A DNA stretch of 64,000 nucleotides from QHXW01 sp035297145 (GTDB lineage Bacteria; Acidobacteriota; Terriglobia; Bryobacterales; Bryobacteraceae): positions 1-64,000 of the forward strand of contig DATGZN010000084.1 in the NCBI GenBank assembly GCA_035297145.1, given 5' to 3'. A program made the position numbers and the translations under genes. Position 1 is the first letter of the stretch, and every line of letters starts with the position of its first letter. A model generated the notes under the pieces. It saw nothing but the letters and a program-made list of their open reading frames with translations. It had not been told where the DNA came from and ran no database searches. Of this stretch, positions 56,793-64,000 are shown in pieces.

Positions 56793-57804
56793 CTGGCTCG
56801 TACTGGCGCTCGCGCTGGCCTTCGCCTTCGGCCTGGTCCAACTGTTCCGTTGGCGTTTCGAAGCGGGCGACGTGTACCCGCAATATTCGTCGCTCCGCAC
56901 CGGCCCCATGGGAACACAGGCGCTGTTCGAAAGCTTCCAGGCCATCCGTGGCGTTTCGGTCTCGCGCAACTATCAGCCGCTCGAGCGATTGAAGCCCAGC
57001 GGCGGCACAATTTTCTACCTGGGCGTGGACTCGGATGCACTGGGGCCTGCTGATCTGGATAATTTCGACAAACTCACAGCCGGCGGCGCGCGCCTGGTGA
57101 TCGGGTTGCTGCCGGTTTTGGACTTGCCTCCAGTAGTCGTGACGCGTCGCGTGCAGCTGAAGCCCTGGGGCGTCACCCTGGCGCTCGCCGAGCAGAATCC
57201 CAAACGGGTCTCGAATCTTCTCTATTTCATCGCGTCCAAAGATTGGAGCGTAGCTCGCGCCACATCCGGGCACGCCGTCTTGATCGAGCGCAAATTCGGC
57301 AAAGGATCCGTCGTTTTGGCGGCCGACGGCTATCCCATGAGCAACCAGGCGCTCATGTTCGATCGCGACGCCGGCTTGCTCAGCTGGTTTGCCGGCGCCA
57401 ATCGTCGCTTGGTTTTCGATGAATCGCATTTCGGGGTAACGGAAACGGGAAGCGTAGCCGCGCTTGGCCGCCGCTATCACCTGCACGCATTCTTGGCCGC
57501 GCTGTTGCTGCTCGCGGTTTTGTTTATCTGGAAAAACTCCACGCCGCTCGTGCCGCCGTCGCCGGTGGAACATTCCGCTGCACCGGCCGCGCAATCCTGG
57601 GGCATGCCGCCTTATCTGTTGCGGCGCGCCGCTCCTCCCGCGGAATTGATGGGCGCGTGTCTGAACGAGTGGCGCAAATCGCTTCCAATCGGGCCGCGGT
57701 ATTCGGGGGAAAAATTGCAGCGAGTGGAAGAAATCGCGCACAGCGAGCACGATCCGGTTAAAGCCTATCGGGCTATCGGCCGGGCGCTCGCGGGAGAGAA
57801 ATGA
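56779..57804 (+). CDS. DUF4350-type membrane protein
   Basis: 341 residues from a GTG. A first helix (WLVLALALAFAFGLVQL), a soluble domain like a flavodoxin/GATase fold (YSSLRTGPMGTQALFESFQAIRGVSVSRN, IFYLGVDSDALGPADLDNF, ARLVIGLLP, GKGSVVLAADGYPMSNQ), and a second helix near 235-255 (FLAALLLLAVLFIWK). The segment YSSxRxxPxGTxALYE-like is the usual mark of DUF4350 in MoxR/DUF58 clusters. It is membrane-bound, role unknown. The MoxR gene overlaps its stop (ATGA). Confidence 0.78.
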   Translation: MRKASWLVLALALAFAFGLVQLFRWRFEAGDVYPQYSSLRTGPMGTQALFESFQAIRGVSVSRNYQPLERLKPSGGTIFYLGVDSDALGPADLDNFDKLTAGGARLVIGLLPVLDLPPVVVTRRVQLKPWGVTLALAEQNPKRVSNLLYFIASKDWSVARATSGHAVLIERKFGKGSVVLAADGYPMSNQALMFDRDAGLLSWFAGANRRLVFDESHFGVTETGSVAALGRRYHLHAFLAALLLLAVLFIWKNSTPLVPPSPVEHSAAPAAQSWGMPPYLLRRAAPPAELMGACLNEWRKSLPIGPRYSGEKLQRVEEIAHSEHDPVKAYRAIGRALAGEK

Positions 57805-58787
57805 TGGAAGAACAGTTGGAACGTGAAGCCGCGCTCGAAAAGCTGCAAGACGTGCTCGCGCGCGTCAAAACCGAGGTGGCGAAGGTGATCATCGGCCAGC
57901 ATAGCGTCATCGAGCAGGCCCTGATTGTCATCTTCACCCGCCAGCACGCGCTGATCGAGGGCGTGCCCGGAGTCGCCAAGACCCTGCTCACACGCACGCT
58001 CGCCCACGTGCTCGGTTGCGAGTTCGCGCGCATCCAGTTCACACCCGATCTCATGCCCGCGGACATCACCGGCACCAACGTCTTCAACTTGCAGCGCAAC
58101 GAATTCACTTTGATTCGCGGGCCCGTGTTCACCAGCTTTCTTTTGGCCGACGAGATCAATCGCGCTCCCGCCAAAACCCAATCGGCGCTGTTGCAGGCCA
58201 TGCAGGAGCGCTGCGTCACCATCGACCGTGAAACGCACGCTCTTTCTCCCAACTTCACCGTGTTCGCTACGCAAAATCCCATCGAGTCCGAAGGCACCTA
58301 TCCCCTTCCCGAAGCGCAGAAGGACCGCTTCATGTTCAAAATCACCATGCCCTGGCCGGAGCGCGATGACGAGCTGGATCTCGCCCGCCGCACCCTTGGC
58401 GCCGATTCGCCCGAAGCCATGCTTGCCCGTGGCGTCGTCCAGCCGGTACTCCGAATGGAAGAACTCGCGCCCCTGCGCCGCTCTCTGGAGCAGATCACGG
58501 TGCGCGAGGAGCTGGTCACCTATCTGGTGGACGTAATCCGCCGCACGCGCACGCACGAAAGTGTGCTGGTGGGCGGCGGCCCTCGCGCCACGCAGGCGCT
58601 CTTGCTGGCCAGCCGCGCCTACGCAGCCGTCTCCAGCAGAGATTTTGTGGCGCCGGACGATATCCACGCGGTCGCCGTACCTGTGCTCGGGCACCGGTTG
58701 ATTTTGCGGCCTGAGTTCGAAATCGAAGGCGTCACCGTGCAGGAAGTCATCCAGAAAATCCTGGCCGAGGTTCCGGTGCCCCGATGA
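57801..58787 (+). CDS. MoxR family AAA+ ATPase
   Basis: 328 residues. Marks: VIIGQHSVIEQALIV, Walker A ALIEGVPGVAKTLL, RIQFTPDLMPADITGTNVF, GPVFTSFLLADEINRAPAK (Walker B), FATQNPIESEGTYPLPEAQKDRFMF (sensor 1 and arginine region). MoxR ATPases act as chaperones that load metals or assemble protein complexes, usually with DUF58 and von Willebrand-type proteins. Its neighbours DUF58, DUF4129 and DUF4350 are the normal set. It is cytosolic and probably works at the membrane complex made by them. Confidence 0.93.
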   Translation: MMEEQLEREAALEKLQDVLARVKTEVAKVIIGQHSVIEQALIVIFTRQHALIEGVPGVAKTLLTRTLAHVLGCEFARIQFTPDLMPADITGTNVFNLQRNEFTLIRGPVFTSFLLADEINRAPAKTQSALLQAMQERCVTIDRETHALSPNFTVFATQNPIESEGTYPLPEAQKDRFMFKITMPWPERDDELDLARRTLGADSPEAMLARGVVQPVLRMEELAPLRRSLEQITVREELVTYLVDVIRRTRTHESVLVGGGPRATQALLLASRAYAAVSSRDFVAPDDIHAVAVPVLGHRLILRPEFEIEGVTVQEVIQKILAEVPVPR

Positions 58788-60082
58788 TTGTTCCACGGAC
58801 GCGATTGCTGGTATCGGAAACGCTGATCCTGCTGCCCTGCGCAGCGGTGGGAGCGCTCGTGCCGGATGTCGCCCTCGCGTGCATTGCGATCGCCGTTCTC
58901 TTTGCCGCCGTCGCCGGCGCCGACGCTCTCCTGGCTCGCGGCGCGCTGGCAGGCATCCGTTTGGAAACTCCGGATGTCCTGCGCCTGGTAGCCGAACGCC
59001 CGGCAGAAATCCCTCTGAAGCTAACGAACACAAGCATGGCTCCCAAACCCTTGCGGATCGGTCTGGCTCTTCCCGCCGCAATTCACTCCCAGGCTCCGGA
59101 GCTGACCCTGATCGCTCCCCCTGGTGCCTCCCAGGCCGTGTGGGCCTGTACACCGGCGCGGCGCGGCCGCCATGCGCTCGATGCCGTTTATCTCGAAACT
59201 CCCTCTCTGCTGGGCCTGTGGTCCAAGCGCTCCCGCGTGCTCGTCCGTTCGGAGCTGCGCGTCTATCCCAACCTGCGAAAAGAGCACATTGAGACCTTGT
59301 TCCTCAACCGCGGCAATTTCGGCGTCCACCTGTTTCGCCAGGTCGGCAAAGGCCGTGAATTCGAAAAGCTCCGCGAGTACGCCCCCGGCGATGGTTTTGA
59401 TGAGATCGATTGGAAGGCCACGGCCCGCCGCGCACGTCCCATCACCCGCGTTTTCCAAGTCGAGCGCACCCAGGAAGTCTACGCGGTCATCGACACCTCG
59501 CGCCTCAGCGCTCGCGGCGCCACCCTCGATCGCTTCGTCTCCGCCGCGCTCGCGTTGGGACTCGCGGCCGAACGCCAGGGCGACCTCTTCGGCCTAGTCG
59601 CGTTCAGCGACAAGCTGCGCCAGTTCGTTCGCGCCAAGAACGGCAAGCCTCACTACAACGCCTGCCGCGATGCCCTCTATTATCTGGAGGCCGAGAAAGC
59701 CTCACCCGATTTCGATGAGCTCTGCACCTTCCTCCGCCTGCGACTTCGGCGTCGCGCTCTGCTGATGTTCCTCACCGAGCTGGACGATCCCGTTCTCGCC
59801 GAAAGCTTCATCCACAACGTGAAGTTGATCTCCCGCCAGCATCTGGTGCTGGTGAACATGCTGCGTCCGTTGGGGGCCGCGCCACTGTTTCGTGACACCG
59901 AGGTTCACGAAGTGGACGACGTCTACCGCCGCTTCGCCGGCCATCTCTTATGGCACAAGCTCCGGGAAACCGAGAAAGTGCTCGGCAACGCGGGCGTCCG
60001 GTTTTCATTGCTCGATCCCGCGCGCCTCAGCGCCGAGCTCATCGCCTCCTACCAGAACATCAAAGCGCGGCAGCTCATATGA
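58784..60082 (+). CDS. DUF58 membrane protein
   Basis: 432 residues. Two N-terminal membrane helices (LILLPCAAVGALVPDVALAC and next), a beta-sandwich part, and the DUF58 signature REFEKLREYAPGDGFDEIDWKATARR, followed by a von Willebrand-like domain (VYAVIDTSRLSARGATLDRFVSAAL). DUF58 proteins are coupled to MoxR ATPases and bind through a metal-site fold; the DxSRLS-like segment recalls a MIDAS motif (DTSRLS). Start and stop overlap the neighbours by four bases each. A role in assembling or moving envelope proteins is inference. Confidence 0.92.
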   Translation: MIVPRTRLLVSETLILLPCAAVGALVPDVALACIAIAVLFAAVAGADALLARGALAGIRLETPDVLRLVAERPAEIPLKLTNTSMAPKPLRIGLALPAAIHSQAPELTLIAPPGASQAVWACTPARRGRHALDAVYLETPSLLGLWSKRSRVLVRSELRVYPNLRKEHIETLFLNRGNFGVHLFRQVGKGREFEKLREYAPGDGFDEIDWKATARRARPITRVFQVERTQEVYAVIDTSRLSARGATLDRFVSAALALGLAAERQGDLFGLVAFSDKLRQFVRAKNGKPHYNACRDALYYLEAEKASPDFDELCTFLRLRLRRRALLMFLTELDDPVLAESFIHNVKLISRQHLVLVNMLRPLGAAPLFRDTEVHEVDDVYRRFAGHLLWHKLRETEKVLGNAGVRFSLLDPARLSAELIASYQNIKARQLI

Positions 60083-61071
60083 TTCTCGACCTGCCCAGAT
60101 TTCTCTCCGCCGAGCGCCGTTACTGGACCGAGCTCGAATCCGCGCTGGACCGCATTGAAAGCGACCCGTCGCGCCGCCCCCAGCTTGACGAAATCAAGGC
60201 GTTGCACTACCTCTACCAGCGCGCCTCCGCCGATCTGGCGAAAATGGCGACGTTTTCCTCCGAGCCCGAAACCCGCCGCTATCTCGAATCTCTGGTCGCC
60301 CGCGCGTATGCCGAGATCCACGAGAGCCGCGAAGCTCGCCGCCGTGTGCATGTGCGGCGCTGGTTCGCTCAGGAGCTGCCACAGGCCTTTCGCCGCCACG
60401 TGCGCGCCTTCTGGCTGGCGGTTGCCATCACCTTGGCCGGCTGCGCGTTCGGTGCCCTCGCTCTGCGCATCGATCCCGAAGCCAAAGCCGTCATCATGCC
60501 TTTCGGCGGCTTGTTGGAGAACCCCGCAACACGCGTTGCCCGCGAGGAACACGCCAAAGAGGACCGTCTCCACGGGGTGAAAAACACTTTCGCGGCCCAA
60601 CTGATGACACACAACACGCAGGTGGCCTTCACCACCCTGGCGCTCGGCATGACCTGGGGTTTCGGAACCATCCTCATTCTCTTCTATAACGGCGTCACCC
60701 TCGGCGCCGTGTCGTTGGACTATATCCAGGCTGGCCAGTCGAACTTTCTGATGGGCTGGCTCCTCCCGCACGGCGCGGCGGAAATTCCCGCTATCCTTCT
60801 CGCTGGACAGGCCGGATTCATCCTGGCCGGCGCACTCATCGGCTGGGGAACTAGCCTGCCCCGCGGCCAGCGCCTGCGCGCCGTTTCGCGCGACGTGCTG
60901 ACTTTGATCTTTGGAATGTGCCTGTTGCTGGTGTGGGCCGGGATCATTGAGGCGTTTTTTTCCCAATATCACCAGCCCGTGATCCCCTATACGCTCAAAA
61001 TCGCCTTTGGAGCCGTGGAGTTAGCGGCTCTGACCTTATATCTCAGCCGCTCCGGAACGTCCGCCCAATGA
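60079..61071 (+). CDS. SpoIIM-family membrane protein
   Basis: 330 residues from the ATG at 60079. A cytosolic N-terminal part (RRYWTELESALDRIE, LHYLYQRASADLAKMA, YAEIHESREARRRVHVRRWF) is followed by about six helices with AFTTLALGMTWGFGTILILFYNGVTLG and WLLPHGAAEIPAILLAGQAG, the usual HGAxEIPA core of SpoIIM/stage II sporulation protein M relatives. In non-sporulating bacteria these genes sit with RDD, MoxR and DUF58 genes, as here. Function unknown; the name does not imply sporulation. It overlaps both neighbours by four bases. Confidence 0.9.
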   Translation: MILDLPRFLSAERRYWTELESALDRIESDPSRRPQLDEIKALHYLYQRASADLAKMATFSSEPETRRYLESLVARAYAEIHESREARRRVHVRRWFAQELPQAFRRHVRAFWLAVAITLAGCAFGALALRIDPEAKAVIMPFGGLLENPATRVAREEHAKEDRLHGVKNTFAAQLMTHNTQVAFTTLALGMTWGFGTILILFYNGVTLGAVSLDYIQAGQSNFLMGWLLPHGAAEIPAILLAGQAGFILAGALIGWGTSLPRGQRLRAVSRDVLTLIFGMCLLLVWAGIIEAFFSQYHQPVIPYTLKIAFGAVELAALTLYLSRSGTSAQ

Positions 61072-61835
61072 GCCCCGCGCGGACCAGTTCGCTCGTCATC
61101 GAAACGCCAGAAGGGATCTCGTTCACCCTGATTCTCGCCAGCCCCATCACGCGTTTCCTCGCTTGGCTCATCGACTTCATCGCCATCATGGCCCTCGATT
61201 CCGCGCTCCAGAATGCCCTTCAAATTACCGGCATCTTAGGCGCTGATTTCGCACAAGCCGCCGGCATCCTGGCATATTTCGCCCTCTCCACCGGCTACGG
61301 CATTGGCCTCGAATGGCGATTGCGCGGCCAGACGCTCGGAAAACGCGTTCTCGGGCTCCGCGTGATGGACGCGCAAGGCCTGCGACTCGATTTCAGCCAG
61401 ATCGTCATTCGTAACCTGTTGCGTGCCATCGATCTTCTTCCAGGCTTCTACCTGGTGGGCGGCATGGTCTCCGTCTTCACCAAAAACGCCCAGCGGCTGG
61501 GTGACCTCGCCGCAAACACCATCGTCGTACGCAACCCGAGAATCGAGCAACCCGATCTCGATCGCCTTCTCGGCGGCAAATTCAATTCATTGCTTGAATA
61601 TCAACACCTTGCCGCCCGCCTCAGGCAAAGGGCCACGCCCGAGCTCGCCGGAATTGCACTGAGCGCGCTCCTGCGCCGTGAAGAATTCGAGCCCCATGCA
61701 CGCGTCGAGCTATTCGACGAGCTCGCCAGCTGCGTTCAATCTGTCGTCGAATTTCCCGCCGAAGCCGTAGAGAGCATTACCTCCGAACAGTACGTCCGGA
61801 ACGCTGTGGAAATTCTGTACCGCCGTAGCAATTGA
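61068..61835 (+). CDS. RDD family membrane protein
   Basis: 255 residues. RDD marks: ITRFLAWLIDFIAIMALD (helix with the Arg and Asp), LRGQTLGKRVLGLRVMDAQG, VIRNLLRAIDLLPGFYLVGG and RLGDLAANTIVVRN. The last 80 residues are soluble and helical. It is the last gene of the ten-gene cluster and the second RDD protein in it, after the one at 52564. RDD proteins are poorly known; some act in ion transport. It overlaps the SpoIIM stop by four bases. A 142-base AT-richer gap follows. Confidence 0.85.
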   Translation: MSPARTSSLVIETPEGISFTLILASPITRFLAWLIDFIAIMALDSALQNALQITGILGADFAQAAGILAYFALSTGYGIGLEWRLRGQTLGKRVLGLRVMDAQGLRLDFSQIVIRNLLRAIDLLPGFYLVGGMVSVFTKNAQRLGDLAANTIVVRNPRIEQPDLDRLLGGKFNSLLEYQHLAARLRQRATPELAGIALSALLRREEFEPHARVELFDELASCVQSVVEFPAEAVESITSEQYVRNAVEILYRRSN

Positions 61836-61977
61836 TCTAACTCCCACGGATTTCTAAGCCAACGGGGCAATCCCCACAAATTCTTCAAATTAATCGTTTT
61901 CAACGTTATCTTCTCCTGTTACACTACTGTCGTGTTAACTGATTCGTAATTTAATTGGAACTATAGAGTAACAATCG

Positions 61978-63339
61978 ATGCGCGGAACGAACTGCAGGCT
62001 CGCGTGGGCTCCCCTCTCGTTTTTGCTCCTCACTGGCATCGCCTCCCCTGCCGAAATGCCCGAAAGTTCCTGGCAACAACTACTCACTACCGGGCAGCAA
62101 TTGCAAGCAAATGGACATTACGCTGAGGCCGAATCATCCTTCCAGTCGGCCCTCGATCAAGCCCCGACTCCTGTCGCCAAAGCGCGAAGCATGAATCACT
62201 TAGCGGTCGCCAAGCAGCTCCGCGGCGACTACCCGGCAGCGGACGCGCTCTATCGCGCCGCCTTACAGATTTGCGAGCAGCACCCCGTCCCCCTCGACTT
62301 GGCCGCCATCCTTCTCAACCAGGCACGCCTTTACCGGTCTGAGGGTAAGTTCGAACAGGCTGAAGCGTTGTGCCGTAAGGCACTTGCCATCCATCGTTCC
62401 CAACTGCGGCCGAACCATCCGAGTATGGCCGACGCTCTAGACACCCTGGGCTGGATTCAGTTACGTCTGGGCCGCTACGCGGATGCCGAGTCGGCTTACA
62501 CCGAGTCGCTCACCATCCGCCAAGCCAATCCACTGAATCAATTGGACTTGGCCGGAACGATGAACGATTTCGCGTTCCTCCGCTACTCCATGGGCCGTTA
62601 TGCAGAAGCGGAGAAAATGTATCGCCAAGTCTTGGCCACACGGCAGAAAGCCCTTGGCACTGAACACCCGGACGTCGCTGACACCATGGTCCGGCTTGCC
62701 GACGTGTATCGCGCCCAGCACCTGCTCACCAAGAGCGAACGCCTTCTCGTCGACGCCATTCCAATCCTGGAAGCGTCGTTTGGATCCGAAAGTTTGCGCG
62801 TGGCCAACGCCAGCAACAACCTCGGAGTTCTTTACTACGACGAAGGCCGCGTAGACGATGCCACTCCCCTGTTTCGGCGCGCATTGGAAATCGACCAGCA
62901 GGTGCTGGGCAACAATCATTTACAGGTCGCCAGCGTGTTGAGCAACCTTGCCCTGATTGATTCGGATCGTCACGCTTATCATGACGCCGAGGAGCTCTAT
63001 ATCCGCGCGCTCGCCATCGAGGAAAAGGCCGTCGGGCCGGACCACCCCGAGATGGCGGCGATGCTCAACAACCTGGCGCAGATCTATGGTTTCGAAGGCC
63101 GCTACGACGACGCCGAAAAGCTGTACGTCCGGGCCATCGATATCTGGGAGCGCACGCTCGGGCCAGCCCATCCCGACGTCGCCGGGTGCCTCTTAAACTA
63201 CGCCGCCGTCTTGCGGAAACATCATCACAAGAAAGAAGCCGGCGAGATGGAAGCACGCGCCCGGGAGTCCCGCGCCATGCACGACCGTGACACCCCCAAT
63301 GACGTTCTCGTAGACTGGCACGAACTGCAGCGTAAGTAA
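61978..63339 (+). CDS. Exported tetratricopeptide repeat protein
   Basis: 453 residues. MRGTNCRLAWAPLSFLLLTGIASPAE is a signal peptide. From about residue 30 to the end the protein consists of nine or ten TPR units of the 42-residue kinesin-light-chain-like (TPR_12) kind: repeated cores are LLTTGQQLQANGHYAEAE, ALYRAALQI, LDTLGWIQLRLGRYADAE, NDFAFLRYSMGRYAEAE, NNLGVLYYDEGRVDDAT, SNLALIDSDRHAYHDAEE and NNLAQIYGFEGRYDDAE, with the HPD/HPEMA linkers between. Such arrays are protein-binding scaffolds. It would act in the periplasm or outside. No partner is suggested; the gene stands alone. Confidence 0.8.
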   Translation: MRGTNCRLAWAPLSFLLLTGIASPAEMPESSWQQLLTTGQQLQANGHYAEAESSFQSALDQAPTPVAKARSMNHLAVAKQLRGDYPAADALYRAALQICEQHPVPLDLAAILLNQARLYRSEGKFEQAEALCRKALAIHRSQLRPNHPSMADALDTLGWIQLRLGRYADAESAYTESLTIRQANPLNQLDLAGTMNDFAFLRYSMGRYAEAEKMYRQVLATRQKALGTEHPDVADTMVRLADVYRAQHLLTKSERLLVDAIPILEASFGSESLRVANASNNLGVLYYDEGRVDDATPLFRRALEIDQQVLGNNHLQVASVLSNLALIDSDRHAYHDAEELYIRALAIEEKAVGPDHPEMAAMLNNLAQIYGFEGRYDDAEKLYVRAIDIWERTLGPAHPDVAGCLLNYAAVLRKHHHKKEAGEMEARARESRAMHDRDTPNDVLVDWHELQRK

Positions 63340-63355
63340 AGAACGCGCCCTGATT

Positions 63356-63361
63356 TATAAT
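63356..63361 (+). promoter_or_regulatory. Perfect TATAAT hexamer, orphan
   Basis: TATAAT lies seven bases before an ATG at 63369 that opens a 60-codon frame of no recognised family. The geometry matches other leaderless-type starts in this window, but the frame overlaps a gene remnant on the other strand. Confidence 0.3.
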
Positions 63362-63396
63362 CCTGGCAATGGCAGAAGTGCGCAAGGTGAATCTCG

Positions 63397-63612
63397 CTAT
63401 TGGTGCACATCTTGAAAAATACCGCGCGGCAAAGTGTGAACAACTCGGATTGCGCCTAATCGGGCCACGACAACAGCTTCAGTTCAATGTACGCGACGCG
63501 TCAAGCTGTTGGTTACCGTGCCTTCGACCAAGCCCATGTCTTGAGCGATGACAGCCGGAAGCAGCGCGACAAACATCAGACTGATTAGTCTGATAATCAC
63601 CGCACATAGCAT
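63397..63612 (-). pseudogene. Remnant of an exported carboxypeptidase-regulatory-like protein
   Basis: Starting with an ATG at 63612, the minus strand reads MLCAVIIRLISLMFVALL, a signal peptide ending AVIAQ, then DMGLVEGTVTNSLT, which is the normal opening of acidobacterial proteins with a carboxypeptidase regulatory-like domain. An in-frame TGA at 63486-63484 breaks it. After the TGA the same frame goes on (TEAVVVARLG, then RGIFQDVHQ) to a TAG at 63397. So it is a decayed 5 prime end without the rest of the gene. An open frame on the plus strand (63369-63551) covers the same bases and is less convincing. Confidence 0.5.
63575..63594. repeat. Perfect inverted repeat inside the remnant region
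   Basis: ATCAGACT, loop GATT, AGTCTGAT. It falls within the signal-peptide part of the remnant and may be incidental. Confidence 0.4.
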
Positions 63613-63683
63613 AGCAGCCTGCCGCGTTGAAGAGAAGGCTCGATAGCTACTGACGGCCATCTAGGGTTTGCGCTTTCGAGTCC

Positions 63684-63830
63684 TTAGCTCTCCTTCTCCA
63701 CCAACATCCGAATATGATTCAGCACACGTAAATGAATGCGGTGAATAATTGCCCGGGCTCGCCATGCAGTAGCTTCCGTAGTGGGTGATGCCGGCGCGCT
63801 ACGGAGTTCCCAGTGTGCCCTACCCGCAAT
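63684..63830 (-). pseudogene. Open frame without start, possible gene end
   Basis: Between an in-frame TGA and the TAA at 63686-63684 the minus strand reads 48 codons, ending RIHLRVLNHIRMLVEKES. The last 30 residues look like a coding amphipathic helix rich in Arg, Ile and His, but no family is recognised and there is no start codon at the front. It lies between two other remnants, so it is probably debris. Confidence 0.25.
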
Positions 63831-63857
63831 TCATTAGCGCCACAAGGGTGGTGCGGA

Positions 63858-64000
63858 TTACATCAGGCGTGTCAGATGTGCTCGGTTCCGTGCCGGTTCC
63901 AATTTGGCCAGCAATCGCGCGACATGATCCAAACTGTAGCGCACATTGAAACGGTCCTCGATAACTCTCGCCAGTAGCGCAGCCGTCCAGCGATTGTCTG
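63858..64000 (-). CDS. C-terminal part of an IS630-type winged helix protein (partial)
   Basis: The gene enters from the right edge; its last 46 codons are present and end in TAA at 63860-63858. The residues DNRWTAALLARVIEDRFNV and YSLDHVARLLAKLEPARN match the winged helix-turn-helix (HTH_33-like) block found in IS630-family transposases, where W-T then a helix and Y-S/H-x-x-H-V-x-R-L-L recur. Real transposases continue past this block into the DDE domain, while here the frame stops 12 residues later. It is either the small first ORF of a two-frame element or a truncated copy. Confidence 0.55.
   Translation of the reverse strand, partial: DNRWTAALLARVIEDRFNVRYSLDHVARLLAKLEPARNRAHLTRLM

Noticed and set aside
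57765..59153. Long minus-strand open frame opposite MoxR and DUF58
   Set aside because: Antisense shadow; the plus-strand genes have full motifs.
60079..61071. Sporulation function for the SpoIIM-like protein
   Set aside because: No other sporulation genes; SpoIIM relatives are common in non-sporulating bacteria beside MoxR/RDD genes.
63369..63551. 60-codon plus-strand frame after the TPR gene
   Set aside because: It has a well-placed TATAAT but no family resemblance, and overlaps a more convincing minus-strand remnant; kept only as an orphan promoter.

Overview
The window is GC-rich chromosomal DNA that most resembles Acidobacteriota of the Bryobacterales / Candidatus Solibacter group. The strongest marker is the C-terminal domain of the secreted subtilase at 49193-52471, which ends in the NSAVNAASF-type module (TIGR03437) described as typical of Solibacter usitatus. 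Other signs that fit are a HAF-repeat exported protein, a zinc-ribbon N-terminus as on many acidobacterial Ser/Thr kinases, Tat-exported Gfo/Idh/MocA oxidoreductases with a DUF1080 protein, and a PQQ dehydrogenase with its own cytochrome c. No rRNA, tRNA, CRISPR array or intact mobile element was seen.

Layout. 1-7.7 kb: mixed single genes (kinase start, HAF protein, aldo/keto reductase with an NTF2-like protein, deacetylase-like protein, class II aldolase, rhomboid protease, two tiny lysine-rich exported proteins). 7.7-13.6 kb: a minus-strand run of S9 peptidase, rpiB, PfpI-like protein, PQQ dehydrogenase and cytochrome c. 13.7-16.8 kb: SirB1-like protein, then an exported phospholipase C-like protein and an exported alpha/beta hydrolase. 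16.9-24.7 kb: a phenylalanine/tyrosine degradation cluster (aromatic aminotransferase, hpd, FAH-family hydrolase, divergent phhA, hmgA, flavin reductase, acyl-CoA synthetase) with a palindrome in the phhA-hmgA promoter gap. 24.8-29.7 kb: lone ClpB-D2-like ATPase, mmsA with enoyl-CoA hydratase, acetamidase-like protein. 29.8-33.7 kb: sugar isomerase, Gfo/Idh oxidoreductase, recN. 33.8-38.9 kb: a full Tol-Pal operon (tolQ, tolR, TonB/TolA-like, tolB, pal, cpoB), followed by deoC, a fused aroDE and a two-ORF Tat-signal amidase. 42.9-52.5 kb: TgpA-like transglutaminase, GAF protein, Gfo/Idh plus DUF1080, CPBP protease, large S8 protease. 52.6-61.8 kb: a ten-gene, mostly overlapping operon with GYF/RDD and B-box-like zinc proteins, DUF4129, DUF4350, MoxR ATPase, DUF58, SpoIIM and RDD proteins. 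62-63.3 kb: TPR protein. 63.4-64 kb: gene remnants, including the end of an IS630-type helix-turn-helix protein.

Themes. Cell envelope maintenance is prominent (Tol-Pal, rhomboid, TgpA, MoxR/DUF58 cluster). Catabolism of amino acids and sugars forms the second theme. The most unusual things are the zinc-finger-rich MoxR operon, the operator-like palindrome covering both phhA and hmgA promoters, a lanthanide-type Asp pair in the PQQ dehydrogenase, a CX4CH heme motif in its cytochrome, a Tat leader ORF separated from its amidase, and many -10-like hexamers only 6-10 bases before start codons, suggesting leaderless transcripts. No single clearly new system was proven; the MoxR/zinc-finger operon is the best candidate.
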